From positions 13,502,501 through 13,566,500 of the forward strand of contig JAJNNQ010000019.1 in assembly GCA_027886175.1 (NCBI GenBank): a stretch of 64,000 nt of DNA, written 5' to 3'. The translations under genes and the position numbers were made by a program. The DNA is from Phylloscopus collybita. Lineage: Eukaryota; Chordata; Aves; Passeriformes; Phylloscopidae. The notes beneath the pieces were generated by a model. That model was given only the letters and a program-made list of their open reading frames with translations. It was not told the origin of the DNA and ran no database searches. This document shows positions 1 to 13,153 of the stretch, one piece after another; position 1 is the stretch's first letter; each line of letters opens with the position of its first letter.

Positions 1-297
1 CTGTGGAGCTGATGGCAGGGAGCTGACTGATGAGGTTTGGCCGGAGTAGCCTGTGAGTAGCCTGGGAGGGTTGCTGGCTGTTCACCCTGGCAAGTAGCTG
101 CTGCTCTGGAACTCATTCCTGAGAGCGTCTCCCCTGAGACAGCTTCGGCCACGCTGGTGCAACACCTCCCCTAGAGGGTCTGCAATGGGTGCCTGGGCAG
201 AGGCAGAGCCACAGAGAAGCAGTGAAGTGGCAGAACACTGGGATGTCACTGCTCCCACCAGGACGGTCCCCACGTCTACTCCGGGGGAATCAGGCAC
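1..297. other. Single-copy sequence, no gene seen
   Basis: Moderately GC-rich sequence with no repeat signature and no credible exon. Short open frames on both strands run into the minisatellite that follows and have no coding character. Confidence 0.5.
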
Positions 298-571
298 TTT
301 TCTCATGCCCTGCTCATGCTTTTCTCCCTGCCTTGGGTCACACTTTTCTCCCTGCCTTGCTCACACTTTTCTCCCTGCCCTGCTCACTCTTTTCTCCTGC
401 CCTGCTCATGCTTTTCTCCTGCCCTGCTGATGCTTTTCTCCCTACCTTGGGTCACACTTTTCTCCCTGCCCTGCTCATTCTTTTCTCCCTGCCCTGCTCA
501 TGCTTTTCTCCCTGCCTTGCTCATTCTTTTCTCCCTGCCCTGCTCATGCTTTTCTCCCTGCCTTGCTCCCC
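298..571. repeat. Minisatellite, 12 units of 22-24 bp
   Basis: Twelve head-to-tail units, each opening with TTTTCTC followed by a variant of CCTGCCCTGCTCATGC. Most units are 23 bp, two are 22 bp and two are 24 bp. The 24-bp variants carrying GGGTCACAC are units 2 and 7, exactly 114 bp apart. One strand is pyrimidine-rich and no unit contains a stop in any forward frame, so three overlapping open frames cross the array. They are by-products of composition, not genes. Unit variants are mixed along the array, which suggests slippage or unequal exchange rather than one recent amplification. Confidence 0.93.
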
Positions 572-3004
572 TCCAGCAGCGTTTTCCTCTGCAGAGTGAA
601 GCTCGCTGTGTCCCTTTCCCGTGACAGGACGTGAATGCAAGTTTACCCAGATAAACCAAGGAACCTTTTTTGCTTCCTCGTGACTGAAGGTATTTTTCTG
701 TTTGTGGACGGAAGAGGTTAATAATTCACCTGATGGCCTTGATGAAGGAGCTGTTGGCAACGAATGAGCTGCAATCATCAGATTAAATCTGAATACATTT
801 CTCCTGTTCCCTTGTCAAACATTTTGTGCTGATTTGAGTTTTTAACTTAACAAAGCGTGCAAAAGATAGAGGATGAATGAGGAAATGCTTTTGCTGAGGT
901 ACAGGTTTAATGACACAGCTATTGGGAGCCAATCCTAGATTTTTTTTCAAATCAATAACTTTCAGAAGCAACCAAATCTGATTGAAATCTCCAAAACCTG
1001 CTATGATTAGTATCTTGAAAGGCAGATTATTCCAGCAATTATTTTGGTTTCTAGTGTAATGATAGCAGAGTGTGTTCCTAGAGATGAACACGTGGCCTGT
1101 GTGGCCACACAATGAATGTGACTTAGACAAGGACACCGTGGTATTATTTTATAGCTTTTAAAAGGTGGAAACACAAACCCAAGGTGTTCTTGCAGTGGTC
1201 TGTGAACCAAATGTTGGGCTGCAGTCTTGGTTCAGGTGATGATCTCATCTTTGAGAGACAATCTGGTGCTTGTGCCACAGCCCAGATCTCAGAGTTGGGG
1301 TTGCATTGTGGCACCAGCCTCTCCTGAGGGATCTGTCGAGTCCTGTGCTGGCCCTGCCCAGCCACCACTGCCAGCATCTTTCTACAGATGTCATTTTGGG
1401 GCTGAATGTGTAAATCGAGTATGTTATGGTTATAGAACACTTGTTTTCATATTGGTTGTTGTTACAATCATGGTCAGAAACAGCAAAGTTTCTGCCATGC
1501 TTTATTTTATTTGATTTCTAGGAAAAAGTTCTGGATAATGATACAGGAGAAAGCTGCTGGCCCTGCTGTGCTGGTGGCCATTGCTTTTCTATTCCAGTTG
1601 CATTTCCCTTTTGGTCATGCCAGGCTGTTCCTCCCTTTTTCAAGAGGGATGTTCCTGTTGTTTTTTTGGTGAAGGAATTTCCTCAGTGCCTGGGTGAAGG
1701 ATGGTAGGAGGTGTCAATCCTGGTACCCACCACCTAGAGCTGCAGCCACACACTTGGACCCACCAAAATAATGTGATTTGTGTCAGTGGCCTGGCTTTAG
1801 TTCTTGTCCCTCTGGGTGGGGTTGGCTTTACCCAGGATGGAAATGGGATCAAAGGAATATCCTGGGTCTGGTTCATTATCACCCTTGGGGCTGCTGAAAT
1901 GGATGATTTGGGGTGGAAGAGGCACAAAAGAGAAAGGGACTGCAGAGGAGCAGGGCTGGGGTGGTGGCAGTGGGCAAACCCTATGCCCATGAACCCTGCC
2001 ACAATCCTGGGCCTCCAGAGAGGGATGAGGGAAGAGCCCAGGCCAGACCCAAGGACCTGCAGCTCCCAGTCCCTACATCACCACAGGAACAGCTCAGCAG
2101 GGAATGTGGTTTTTGCTCAGGGCTGTGTGTGACACAGCCTCCAAACCAGTTGCATTTTTTCTGTTTGAATAGTTCCCACCCAACAGGAATAAAAGAGTTT
2201 GTGGGATATTTCAAATAATGACAACAAACCCCCAACCCAAACCAGACAATCAGAAAAAGTGTTGTTTGTATATATAGTTTTTAACATTTTCAAAATTATT
2301 TTATTTTTAATGTATTTAACTATACAGTTTGCCATGTGAGTTTTTAAAACTCAGAACTCTGGTTTGAATATACTGACAAGGAAATTAAACACCAAAATAA
2401 AATTAAACAAGTTATTATGACTTGCATTAAACAATTGGATTTGTAAAAACCTTCTCCTACTCCCATTACTTGATTTTCAGATAATAGAATTCCTATTAAT
2501 TTCACATTATCCTAAGACAAAAGAATGCTTTTGACATCTTGAAAGAAGAGAATGAGGGAAATATTTGCTTCCTAGATTGTCCTTTCAGTGATGCAAGTAG
2601 AGGAATCAAACATTTCCCTGACCTTTGCCAACATGGCAAAGTTTTTCTTAATTTCAGAAGGAATTCTGGATTCAGACACCAGGCATTTCCTCCTGTTTTC
2701 ATTTTATTTCTCTGTTCATAAAGGAGTTCTCAATGGTGCCAAGTTTTTAATGATTTGGATGCTGCCCTGTGTCAGTACCAATAATCTGTTTTCATGTGCA
2801 TGTTCAAACACAACATCCATCATCCTCAATTAAAGGATTTGTGGAGTGTGTGGAAGGGACAAATGGTAAAGTTAAATGAGAATTTCTTTGTTACAGAAGC
2901 AGGAGATGAGCCATCACCTGCATTAAAAGGACAAACCTGTTGGGACTGACAGATCTTCCATGCCAGCACTTTGTGCCAGAGAGATAAAACGTCACCAGGA
3001 GGGG
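572..3004. other. Single-copy noncoding DNA
   Basis: No repeat family, exon or RNA gene recognised. The part from about 2150 to 2500 is strongly AT-rich with many TTAA/ATTA words. Open frames at 783-1136, 1701-2132 and 2826-3224 lack coding features; the last owes its length to the adjacent A-run. Confidence 0.5.
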
Positions 3005-3024
3005 AAAAAAAAAAAAAAAAAAAG
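3005..3024. repeat. A20 homopolymer
   Basis: Twenty consecutive A following GGGG. No retroposed body or target duplication was recognised upstream, so this is listed only as a simple repeat. Confidence 0.85.
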
Positions 3025-6000
3025 AAGTGAAAACACACTTGGAAATTGCATTGTAGAAGTGTTTTAAATAATAATAAAAAAGATTTAATGATACTGTTAT
3101 GTACTTTTTCACTTTCTTGTTTACTAAGCTTTTCTGGCAATTTCTGTAATGGTTTCAGAATTGTAAATGGGACCATCCAGTTTCCTTCTCTTTGCTCTTC
3201 TGTGCTGGTATCAGACTTTGACATGGATTTGTGTTCTCAACTCTGCTCCAGCAGCTCCTGCAGCCTCCTGACACTTCCTGGAACCCTGGATCCCACCACA
3301 TCTGTTGGGCTGTGGGATATCAGTGAAAGGATCCCCCTGGAGACAGCTGTTTTTAAACAGTGGGAAATTATTTTTGAGCATAAAAAAGGCATTTTCTGTT
3401 GGTATCTTTTTTGTAAGTCTAAAACCTGATCCATTTTCATATTTTTCTGGATTTATTTGCAAAGAGTTTGAGTCAATTTTCTCAAAAGCAAGATTATGGC
3501 TTAAAGAACAGCAGTATTTTTGGAGTGAGAAAGATTATAATAGTTAAAATTTCAGAAAAAAATTAAATATCATTACAATCCTTATAAAGTAGGACATTCT
3601 CAATGCATTTTGTTCATGTATGACAATCTTCAAAAAAAATAAAAGAACAATTTCTGATGGGAACAGTTTAATGCAGAAACTTCCAGTCATATTTTTTTCT
3701 TGCTTGAGAGGATCAAATACAGTGATAGGGAGCTTTGGGATAATGTGTGGCATCCCAGTTAGTAACAGTATAGGCAGTCACATTTAGACATTTAGTAATT
3801 TCAGTTGTGCTGTTTAGTTCCCCTTGTTGTAAAATATTGATTATATTTTTAAAAATTGATTAAATGAGTATGTGAAGGTAACTTTCATGATGATAAGTGT
3901 GATTAATTGGCCTTTTGCTGGGAGTCTCAGTGGACTTTTACCTCTCTAAGTGGCATTTTGTACTGAGGCTACTGCAGAGGAATTCCTGCCCTTTGTGACT
4001 GTCTTGCAGTTTTTCAGCAGGAGAAAATTCCTTCTTCGCTCTTCCCTGTCTTTAATGCATGTTCACTCCTTCAGCCTCTTTATCCTTTACTTTTGGAGAT
4101 GAAGTAAATGGTAGGAATGTGATTTGAACATGATTTTAACAGCATGTTTGTAGCCCAGCCAGCCACGGTCTGGCCTGTAGAACATCTCTGGCACTCACAC
4201 CTGTGCATGGATGCAGCATCCTGGGGTCCTGTTGGTTGGGATCTCCCCACCCACATCCCAAGGTGAGTGCTTTACAGTTTGGGGTGGGACAGGGAGAGTC
4301 CCCTGAGCGAATTGACTGAGGCATTCTCAAAAAAAAGGCCAAAAAGTCGATGAGCTCAAACCCCTTGGTAAACTTAACCCCTGGAATGCTTCCCCTCCAG
4401 TGCTTCCGGCCCTTCCCAGCTCAAACACCGCTTGCAGAAATAGATTTTATTTTATTTATCCAGTATTTATCCAGCTCTGCTGTGCAAACACCCTCAACTC
4501 CGACGTGTGGTTGAAGTCGAGACCTGGCTGCACGATGAAAGCAAAGAGAATATAAAGTTACCAATCCTGACACCCAGGAGGAGAACCCATGAGCAAAGGG
4601 CTGGGTTCCCACCCCACTGATGGGATGTAAGGCAGGGAAAACACAACAAAACTGTGCTGAGTGTGAGTGAGGAGGCGCAGCAGGATCTCCCCAGTGGCAG
4701 TGCCCATCTATTCCCACTCCAGGAACAGCACCATGAAGGAAACACTTTGCACACCACAGGCTGCAATCAATGGGTGTTCAATATTTCCTTCACTTCCCTT
4801 TTCAAAATGACTGGTGACTCCTCTCCACGTCCATTTGCTGCCTCTGCTCAAAGTTAAGTGTAGGATAGAGTCACCAGTAAAAGCCTCTGGGATTTACAGT
4901 TCAGCTGGAGGGAAAGTGTGGGGTGTCTGAGGAGAAAATACACTTTTCCCTAAAATGAAAGAGCTTCAGTGCTATTTTAGCTTATCATTTACATTTTTTT
5001 ATTCTGTTATATTTTTTAATGTGATTTTATTTTACTGCTTTCCATTGCTCACAGCTGACACAAAATCATTCCTGAATGCTAATTTCCTCTGTGTCTTATG
5101 TAATATTTTTAAACTACAAATACCTGTAGATAATGAAGGTCAGCTCACTTGTTAGGGTGAGCAAAAACAAGGCTCCAGAAACACTGCCCAGGGCGACCTG
5201 GAGTCACTGACCTGAAGTGAAAGGTAAGGAAGGAGGACCTTCCTTTCTGAGAAGCTGTTTCTGCCCTCTGAAGTGAGGATTTCCCTTGCTTGGACTGGAT
5301 ATCATGTTTTATTACAAAGGACTCCCTTAATTTGCATTGTCTTGTAACACTGCTGCTTTTTTTAGGAGCGAGTCCATGTTCAGTTGTATCCATAACTCAA
5401 GGGCAGTAAACAGACTGTAATTGTTTCAACAGTTGAATTAATCAAAATGCTCTGTGTATTTTAGTTCCTGAAGGAAAATAAAAGGATGGCATGGATTTCT
5501 GCAGAGTAGTTTCTCAGTGTTTAGATTCCCTCTCAGGTGCTCGTGGGTCAAGGCCTGCACCGATAGGCACAGCTCAGGTCGTTGCTGGTATGGAAAGTAT
5601 AGGAAAGATACACAATTTAACAGGCCCCGTGGTCACCACAGACAGACATGGGGATATTCACAGGGCTAAGACTTCAGTATACTGTGATTTCTGTGATTGT
5701 TATTCAAGCCAGCACCCCGTGAGGAGCTCACGTGCCAGGGAGGATGCACCTCCTGCTCGTTCCCGCAGGCTCAGGGTGTGATGCCATTTCATACTTTAAT
5801 TCCAGCTTGTTCCCGTCTATCACATCTGTCTCAGTGGGAAGCTGAGATGGGAGGAACATCCACGAGGAGGTTCAAGTGTTGCTTTCAGAGAGTCATTATC
5901 ATTTGTCAGTCTTGGAGGAGCTGCTGTTATCACTCAGGGCCTGGATTTGAGGGGTTGGGAGACCCTGAGTTTGGTTTGGACTGAGGGTCATCATAATACT

Positions 6001-6070
6001 CCCCAGCTTATCCTCATTACAGCTGTCATGCTGTGCCCCTTGCTTTTTACGTGGACAAATAAGGGTGGAG
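3025..6070. other. Single-copy noncoding DNA
   Basis: AT-rich stretches (3540-3900, 4960-5040) alternate with more balanced DNA. No transposon ends, exons or RNA genes were recognised on either strand. Confidence 0.5.
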
Positions 6071-6322
6071 GATTAGTTTTAAACTAAAAGAGAGGAGTTT
6101 TAGATTAGATGTTAGGAAAAAAATGTTCCCTGTGAGGGTGGGGAGGCCCTGGCACAGGGTGCCCAGAGCAGCTGTGGCTGCCCCTGGATCCCTGGCAGTG
6201 TCCAAGGCCAGGCTGGATGGGGCTTGGAGCACCCTGGGACAGTGGAAGGTGTCCCTGCCCATGGCAGGGGGTAGAATGAGATGAACTTTGAGGTCCCTTA
6301 GAACCCAAACCAGTCTGTGGAA
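6071..6322 (+). mobile_element. CR1 LINE 3' fragment, sense
   Basis: A 5'-truncated piece of the avian CR1 non-LTR retrotransposon. In order it shows the TTTTAAACTAAAAGAG block, TTAGATTAGATGTTAGG, GAGGCCCTGGCACAGGGTGC, GTCCCTGCCCATGGCAGG and AACCCAAACCAGTCTGTGG near the 3' end. Only the 3' untranslated part is present and there is no reverse transcriptase. The terminal 8-bp repeats typical of CR1 are nearly absent, so the tail is degraded. The 141-codon open frame on the opposite strand is antisense CR1. Confidence 0.93.
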
Positions 6323-6414
6323 TGTTGGCACCCCAAACAGCTTCTGCCTCCTCTGTTCCTTTCTGAAATCAGCCTCTCTCATAAAAAACCAAACCCCAAC
6401 AAACAAAAAACTCC

Positions 6415-6441
6415 ACAAACAAACAAACAAACAAACAAACA
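6415..6441. repeat. (CAAA)n microsatellite
   Basis: About seven copies of a 4-bp CAAA-type unit, followed by imperfect CAACAAAACAA. It sits about 90 bp beyond the CR1 end. Confidence 0.9.
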
Positions 6442-9376
6442 CAACAAAACAACCCAGGATTGCCTGCAGCAATCCTTCAACAGACAGATTCTTGGGACAG
6501 GGTCAGCTAGTCCTGAATGCTCCCTTTTGAGGAGATGGAGACATTCCCACCCACACAGCTGGTGTGTGAAGACTGAAGTTTGGTGCTGCCAGATCAACCT
6601 CCCCGTGGTCCCTCAGGAGCAGCTCCCATCCCTGGCAAGAAACCATTGCTCGGAGCTGCTGGGGGATTAACGAGGCTGCCCGGGTGTATCTCGAGTGGGC
6701 AGAGATATTTAAAGGAGCGTGGTGATTTCAGGAAGCAAACGTTGCTGATCCAATCCCACAGACTCTACAGCTGCCCTTGGGATGCTCAGCAAGTGCAGCC
6801 TCCCCCAGCACAGAGCCCTGATGGAGAGGGCACCCACAACCCCTGCCCCCAAAAGCTGCCCAAACTCCCTCCCTGTTATCTCCCTGCCTGCAGCTCAGGA
6901 GCTACATGCTGGGATTTCAGTGGAAGCCTTGATTTTATTCATTCTGCAGCCAAAATTAGGCCAGCAATGCTTCCAAGAGGCACACTTTTTTTGGTTTGAT
7001 ACGTGGAGAATGCATTTTTAATGCTCTAAGTGCTGTTCTCTGCCATTGGACTCCCATGTGATGCAGAGCTGCAGTCAGAGCCCTGCAGTAAAACAACATT
7101 TTCTTCCAAGCAGGACGGAGAAAAATACAGCAAATAATATTTTCTCATTAAAACTGAAAAATATTACTTTTAACTGGCCAGCTTCTGAGCTTTCTCAGAT
7201 CTCATCTGCCAAGTAATAATTCTGTCTTGTGAGGTTAAAACTGGAGTAAGAACAATTTTCTAATCAAAACCAATGTTTACCACTGCAGGAAAATTTGTGT
7301 GTCTAGACATGGGCACCCACCTTTCAGTTAATATTGAGAAACATTATTTTATCTTCTTTCGTTGTGGTCATGCTGTGAACTACTCCCTAATTGGAGAAAA
7401 GATTTGTTATTAGATGTGCAAGCTTCAGAAATCATAATTCTGAACTAGGCAGAGGAGTTTCAATACTGAAAACCACCCTCCAAAAAATCCCAAACTTCCT
7501 CCCCACCCATGCAGAACTCACTGTGAGGTGGAAACAAACATATTTGATTCTGGGACATCTGTGCTTCCTTTCAGCAATAGCTGAATAGTGAGAGATTTTC
7601 TGGTTGATTTCCTGGTCACACCTAGAAAGGTCAATCATGAGCCAAAGAATTAATGAGTCACCTGAACTAGAGCCACATAAAATGAGGATGTTTGCTGGAC
7701 AACAATCAGTTAAGCAAAATGTAAGCAGTACAATGTTCACTTTAGTGTGCTTTTTGTTCTCCTCAGCCACGAGCAGGAGGAGGGAGCTGTGCCACTGCCA
7801 TGACACAGCACTGACATTCAAATGTGCAATTCCAGGCTCCTGTCTGGTGGTGAGGGCTGGGAGCTGCTCTGCCATGTGGGATCAGTGTGGAGAGCATCTG
7901 GTTAACCTGACTGTGTCATTTGGAGCTGGATTAGAAACGAGCTCAGGCAATCCTGCTCTGCCCGGGAGCACTTTCTAATCAGAGAGTTTAGAGAAAGAGA
8001 TGGTGCCAGATGAGCAGCTACTTAATTTCTGGTGCATCCTAAAGCATGCAGAAGGCAGGGTGCATGATTATAAGGATCTGGACTACTGGTCTCTCTCTGG
8101 ATTAATGCAAAAGATGTTTCAGGAGAGAAATGCAGAGGAATGAAGCCTCTTGAGGTCTGAGGAATCTCACATTTTCAGTCTGAGTTTATAGAGTTTTCCA
8201 TGTGAGGGCATGGTTACATATCTGTAGATATTACATATCTACATACATTTGAGACAGGAACCTCTGTCTCAGGGAAATTGTACATTTGAAATTCTCCCAT
8301 CAAGCAAAATGCAATTGGCTTCTTCCCCTGTTTCCTGCTTAGCAGAAGAAACATTCCCTCCTGTGGGGATGCATTAGCAGGGAAGGGACTGACACACAGC
8401 GAAGAAATGCTGGAGTCACTCGGGGACAAATGTTGATCTATTACAGCTGAATAAATCCACAGTAATATAATTTACTCCCAGGGATTTGCATTAGATTTGT
8501 CCTGGCATATATGAGATGGCAGAATCCCTCTGCTGATTAGCACAATGCAATTGGGGTGAGACCCAGGCCACCTTTAGACTGTCTGATCTTCCCCTCAAAG
8601 ACCCTTTTTTTCAGTCACTTATCTCTTTTGCTGAGCCTCAGCCTTTGGAGAGAGATTTTTCTGTGCTGGATCTGTGCCTCAGGCAAACCTACAAACTTTT
8701 ATAGTGTCAGTCACAGCAGTGAAATCAGTGCAGCGTAAGAGAACAGGGGGAAAGGAAAGTTGTGTTTCTCACATGAAAATTTGGGGCTGCTGTGAGGGGA
8801 AGCTCGAGGGTTGCTGTGTTTTGGGGTGAGGGCAGACAGTTCTCCAGGTGGCTGGGTCTAGAGGTACCTTCTGTTGGATTTTGCTGTTCCATCAGGGAAA
8901 AATAGACCTGAACTTCAGGAATTTAGGTGTCCCTGAAACTGCCTCACCTCCTGGGTGCTTGGGGCCATGTGGGCACCTCACAAAAAACCTCACCACTCCA
9001 CCAAATGTGCTCCTTCTCCTTCCACCTGGATCCAGGCTTACCTCCACTGAAGTTTTGAGCTTCACCTAAGACAAGGTCTCCAGTTTTAAGGATTTAATAT
9101 TAAACAAAAATGAAGAGGGAGAGGTTTCATTTGTGCTTTTTAGATCTTTAATAAAAGGATACACCAGAATGAGAGAACAGGAAGATATTGCTTCCGTGCA
9201 CGTGTTTAATGAACAGTTGTGTGCCCAAGGTGATTCCAGCGCTGCCATCCAGGAAGGGAGAGCACAGCTTGAGAGGACTTAAGCAACAGAAATAAAAAGG
9301 AAAATGAGCAGCTGGAGGTTCAACTCACATTGAGGCAAAAGATGGGAGAGAGACAGGAGGGATTTGGTGAATTTGC
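6442..9376. other. Single-copy noncoding DNA
   Basis: No repeat or exon recognised. Open frames at 6580-6999, 7432-7875 and 7604-7978 overlap on opposite strands and show no domain, splice context or codon bias that I could defend. Confidence 0.5.
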
Positions 9377-9411
9377 AAAAAAAAAAGACCAGGAAAAAAA
9401 AAAAAAAAAAA
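9377..9411. repeat. Paired A-runs (A10 and A18)
   Basis: Ten A, then GACCAGG, then eighteen A. This is a simple repeat; no retroposed gene body was recognised upstream. Confidence 0.85.
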
Positions 9412-10443
9412 GGAGTCGTGTCCCACTCATAACGTGCTGCTGACAGCACAGATCAATGCTGGGGAGTTGCTGCTCCCACTTGTGATGCCCAGACCTGACT
9501 CCAGAAGGTTTCCTTGGGCAGGATGGTGGGGGAAAACAATCCCCACAAGACTGTCAGCCTGCACTGCTGCAATTCACACCAGTTCTGCCTCACACTAAAA
9601 TACCCAGCTCGCGTTCCCAGCCCACCAGGAGGAGAGTTTCTGCTGTCTGGCTTTAGGCCTCACACAGGCAGGGATTGAAGCAGGAATTTGAAGCAGGAGT
9701 TGCTGGCAGCAGCTTTGCCGGATGGCATGGTCGTGCAGAACGTTGTGCATTTAAAATAATCTGTGATATTAAGACACAAAATCTGCCCTGTGTGCTCTGA
9801 GTCTCCCTGAAGAGGAGTTCTGATGATGAGTACTGTACAAAGTGGTCTGAAATAGAAGCAAGCTGCGTTCTGGTTCTGTGTTCCAATTAAATGTGGCCTT
9901 TTTGAGGTTCTAAAGTGAGTGTGGAGAGGGGTAGAGTCATTTAAGTTATTTTTTATGCCTATAGGCATGAGAGTTCCTTTTTTTTCCCCCTTAACTGACT
10001 GAAAAAAATCCCACTTACTTGATCCTGTTTTCCTAATGGTCCCATCAACTCTCCAAACCTGAGCTTAAAGCAAGCAGTTAAATTGCTGGTATTTATCTGA
10101 GCCTAAAAAAGCAGAAGCCCTTACAATTCTTGTGTCACAGGAATTGAGAGGCAGCAAAAACATGGCAGCTCCATGATTTGGTTTTGATGACATGCTCAGG
10201 CAGCGCGAATGACATCTTGCAGGATCAAAGAAAGATTTTTATTACCAAAACTGAATGACAAATCCAGAGCTCCTTTACACAGTTCATTTCCATTTCAAGT
10301 ATTCAGGGCTTTTGATGGAGCTGATGGAAGGGAGAAAGACAGGACATGCTTAGATTGAGGAGCTGAGTTTGTCTGAAAGAATCTAAAAATGGATTAATAT
10401 TAATTTCCTGGAGAATCTCAGGAGGAACAGGCATGTCAGTGCA
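9412..10443. other. Single-copy noncoding DNA
   Basis: Nothing recognised beyond short T/A runs. The two antisense open frames around 9653-9968 overlap in different frames and look like chance. Confidence 0.5.
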
Positions 10444-10560
10444 CAGAATCACAAATCACAGAATAAGCTGAGTTGGAAGGGACCCACAAGGATCAAATCT
10501 GAATCTTAGCCCTGCACAGGACAACCCAATAAATTCCACCGTGTGCCTGAGAACACTGAG
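10444..10560 (-). mobile_element. CR1-family fragment, antisense
   Basis: Antisense CR1 3' end of a second sequence type. It contains CAGAATCACAAATCACAGAAT, then AGCTGAGTTGGAAGGGACCC, then ACAAGGATCAAATC, GCCCTGCACAGGACAACCC and GTGTGCCTGAGAAC. This wording differs from the AACCCAAACCATTCTGTG type elsewhere in the window, so at least two CR1 subfamilies are present. Only about 115 bp remains and the upstream body is missing. Confidence 0.85.
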
Positions 10561-12848
10561 TTCATTTTTCTCTAAATCCTAAAAGTATTTCTTCTGTTTT
10601 ACTGATGTATTTTACTTTCTTCCTGACCAATGTCCCCAGTGTTTGAAGATTTCTACAGAGAAGAAAGACTGGAAGATCTACTCAACTGCCACATGTGCAG
10701 GATGACCTCACGTAACAATTTGATCAACTCAGACATGATTTTCTTCTCTGGGCTGATGCTGGCTTGCTTATTTCATCCTAAAGCTCGTGGGAAGCTTGGG
10801 AAAGGAGGAAAAAACCCCATCCAGGCTGATGGGAAAGCTGCAGTCTCAAAGGGAGAGAAGTGAGAGGGCTCTGTGAGAGCATTTCCCATCAGCTGGGGTG
10901 AATTTCTGAGTTCCACCCTGTGCTGTGGGCAAGGCTGTGGAGTATTTTCCTTCTGGGGGATTTGGGTGCAGCACAAAACCTTGGCCCTCTCCCTGGTCTC
11001 TCCAGCAGCAGGCACAGCCCTGGGGTTGTTCATCCCTTGCTGTCCTGCCAGTGCTGGGGGCTTTAAATACCTTGGGCACAGCTGAGAGGCTCCAGATGGT
11101 TGGGATGGTACCTTCCAGAAGAGTCAAATCATAATTAAAAAAAGCCACATGAGTGAGTGATTTTGAAAGCAATAAGGTAATGTTGCCATAGCACGAGGGA
11201 CCTGGGATCAGAAAAGCAATCACTTTTGGATAAGTCATTCAGCCATTTAACCTTCTTAGCATCTGAGAAATCCCCTGTAATGGACTCGTGGTTATTTACT
11301 ACCTCCCCCATCTGCGAGGCAGACACTAATATTGTAATTGTTTTATTCCTCTTCGTTCTGCTGTCAGTTAACCACTGTTTTCTCTGCTAGGTGATAATAA
11401 AGCTGATGTGAGTTTTACTGTCCTCTGATACATTGCTCTCTAAATGAGAGGAGATAACTTCAGCTGAATGTCAGGCTCCAATGAAGGAAGAAATGAACAT
11501 GAAAAGCAAATAGCCCCTTGAAAGAACAGTTCCAAAATCAGAATTTATAAGTGCTCAGTGCCTGCTCGTTTTTCACCAGTGTTTTGTACCATCACGGTGA
11601 GTTAAATAGAAATTGTCACAGCTCCATTGGCTTTAATAGCACTGCACTTAAAACTGGCACCTTGTGTTGAAATGCTGTGGAGTGAGTGATATTTAAATCT
11701 GGCTGTGAATATCAAGAAATTGCAGAAGAAAACCTTTTTGCTGAGGGTCTTGAGCTTGCTGCCACATCTCCTGTCACTCTTTCCCCTCTTTTCCTAACAA
11801 AGGGAAGATCTGCAATTCTCCATTGCCCAGCTGACTGTGCAGGCAGCATTGCCTTCCCTTCCATATTGTGTGTTTAAATTAATTTACTGTCCTTTAACAG
11901 CATTGCTACAGCTTGTGGGTGGGGATGAGGAGAAGGTCCCAGTTTAAGCCTTGGAGACTGGTTTTGCTACATCTGTGCAGGAGCTGCTGTGGTTCCCTTT
12001 CTCTTCTGCTCCTCTCCTGCTCCTGCCATGGCCCAGGGAAAGCTCAGGAGGGGTTTCTCTCAGTTAATGCAAAAAGGCTGCATGGGCAGTGCTGTATTCA
12101 GAATTTCAACCTGTATTTTCACTTCTCTTGCTCCAATTTTGTATGGCCTTGCACCCTGAACTTTCCTAAAAAGGTATGTCAGCACCCCTGAATTTAGCTT
12201 GAACTATCTTTCACCTTACTCTATTCTATCCATTATTCAGATAGAAATAGATAACTCTTCAGGGGCTTTAAAATAAATGAAGAAAAACAAATTCTCATTG
12301 GAATCAAATGCTTGTTGTCTGTTTATCTCTTCAAGAAATGGCTGTTTTCAGATTTGAAATATAAATCTTAACATAACATACGTAGACTAAGGGAAACATC
12401 TGAAGAAAAAGAAGAGCAGCTTGTGGCTGGGCACAAGCAATAAAACAAATTTCAAATTTAGCATCCTATTTTCTGTAATGTGCTTCTGCCCTTCACTCAC
12501 ACTGTGATCTGTCCTGGGGGCTGAGTGCTCTGGCTGAGAGCTCAAATAACCACAGATGAAAGGATTTCATCATGGGGCATCCCAAGATCTCTGTTCTGAC
12601 ATGGATTTAAGGAGCTCAGGTAGGGCCACAGGTTTGATTTGTCTCCAAAATACTCTTCTGAAGCCTTTGCTTTAGCTGGTGCACACTTGGTGGATGGCTG
12701 TCTTCAGACAGGACCAAGAGCTTGAAAAGCTGATTAGGATGTCTGCTGGCAAAAACACTCAACAAAACCAGCAATTTGTGTCTGGAACAATTTGGTGTTT
12801 GCAGTGAAATCCACTTTGTCCTGGAAATCAGAGTGAAAGACAGGACAG
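10561..12848. other. Single-copy noncoding DNA
   Basis: No repeat or gene recognised. The region contains AT-rich blocks (11100-11700, 12180-12480) and short unrelated open frames on both strands. Confidence 0.5.
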
Positions 12849-13153
12849 GAAGCTGGAGAGGGACTCATCATTAGGAACTGTAGTGATAGCACAAGTAGTG
12901 ATGGGTTCAGACTGAAAAGAGGGAAAATTAGGTTAGATATAAAAACCAAAACTTTATTTCTATGAGGGTGGGGTGGCCCTGGCACAGGGTGCCCAGAGAA
13001 GCTGTGGCTGCCCCTGGATCCCTGGAAGTTTCCAAGGCCAGGCTGGACAGGGCTTGGAGCACCTGGGACAGTGGAAGGTGTCCCTGCCCATGGCATGGGG
13101 TGGAACAAGATGAGTTTTTAGATCCTTTATAACCCAAACCATTCTGTGATTCT
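12849..13153 (+). mobile_element. CR1 LINE 3' fragment, sense
   Basis: 5'-truncated CR1 beginning at GAAGCTGGAGAGGGACTC and running through TAGTGATAGCACAAG, GGTTAGATATAAAA, TGGCCCTGGCACAGGGTGCC, GTGGAAGGTGTCCCTGCCC and AACCCAAACCATTCTGTGATTCT. The 3' end is nearly complete, with about one and a half terminal octamers. The 124- and 150-codon open frames on the opposite strand are antisense translations of this element. Confidence 0.94.

Noticed and set aside
185..624. Three overlapping repetitive open frames
   Set aside because: Produced by a stop-free minisatellite whose unit length is not a multiple of three.
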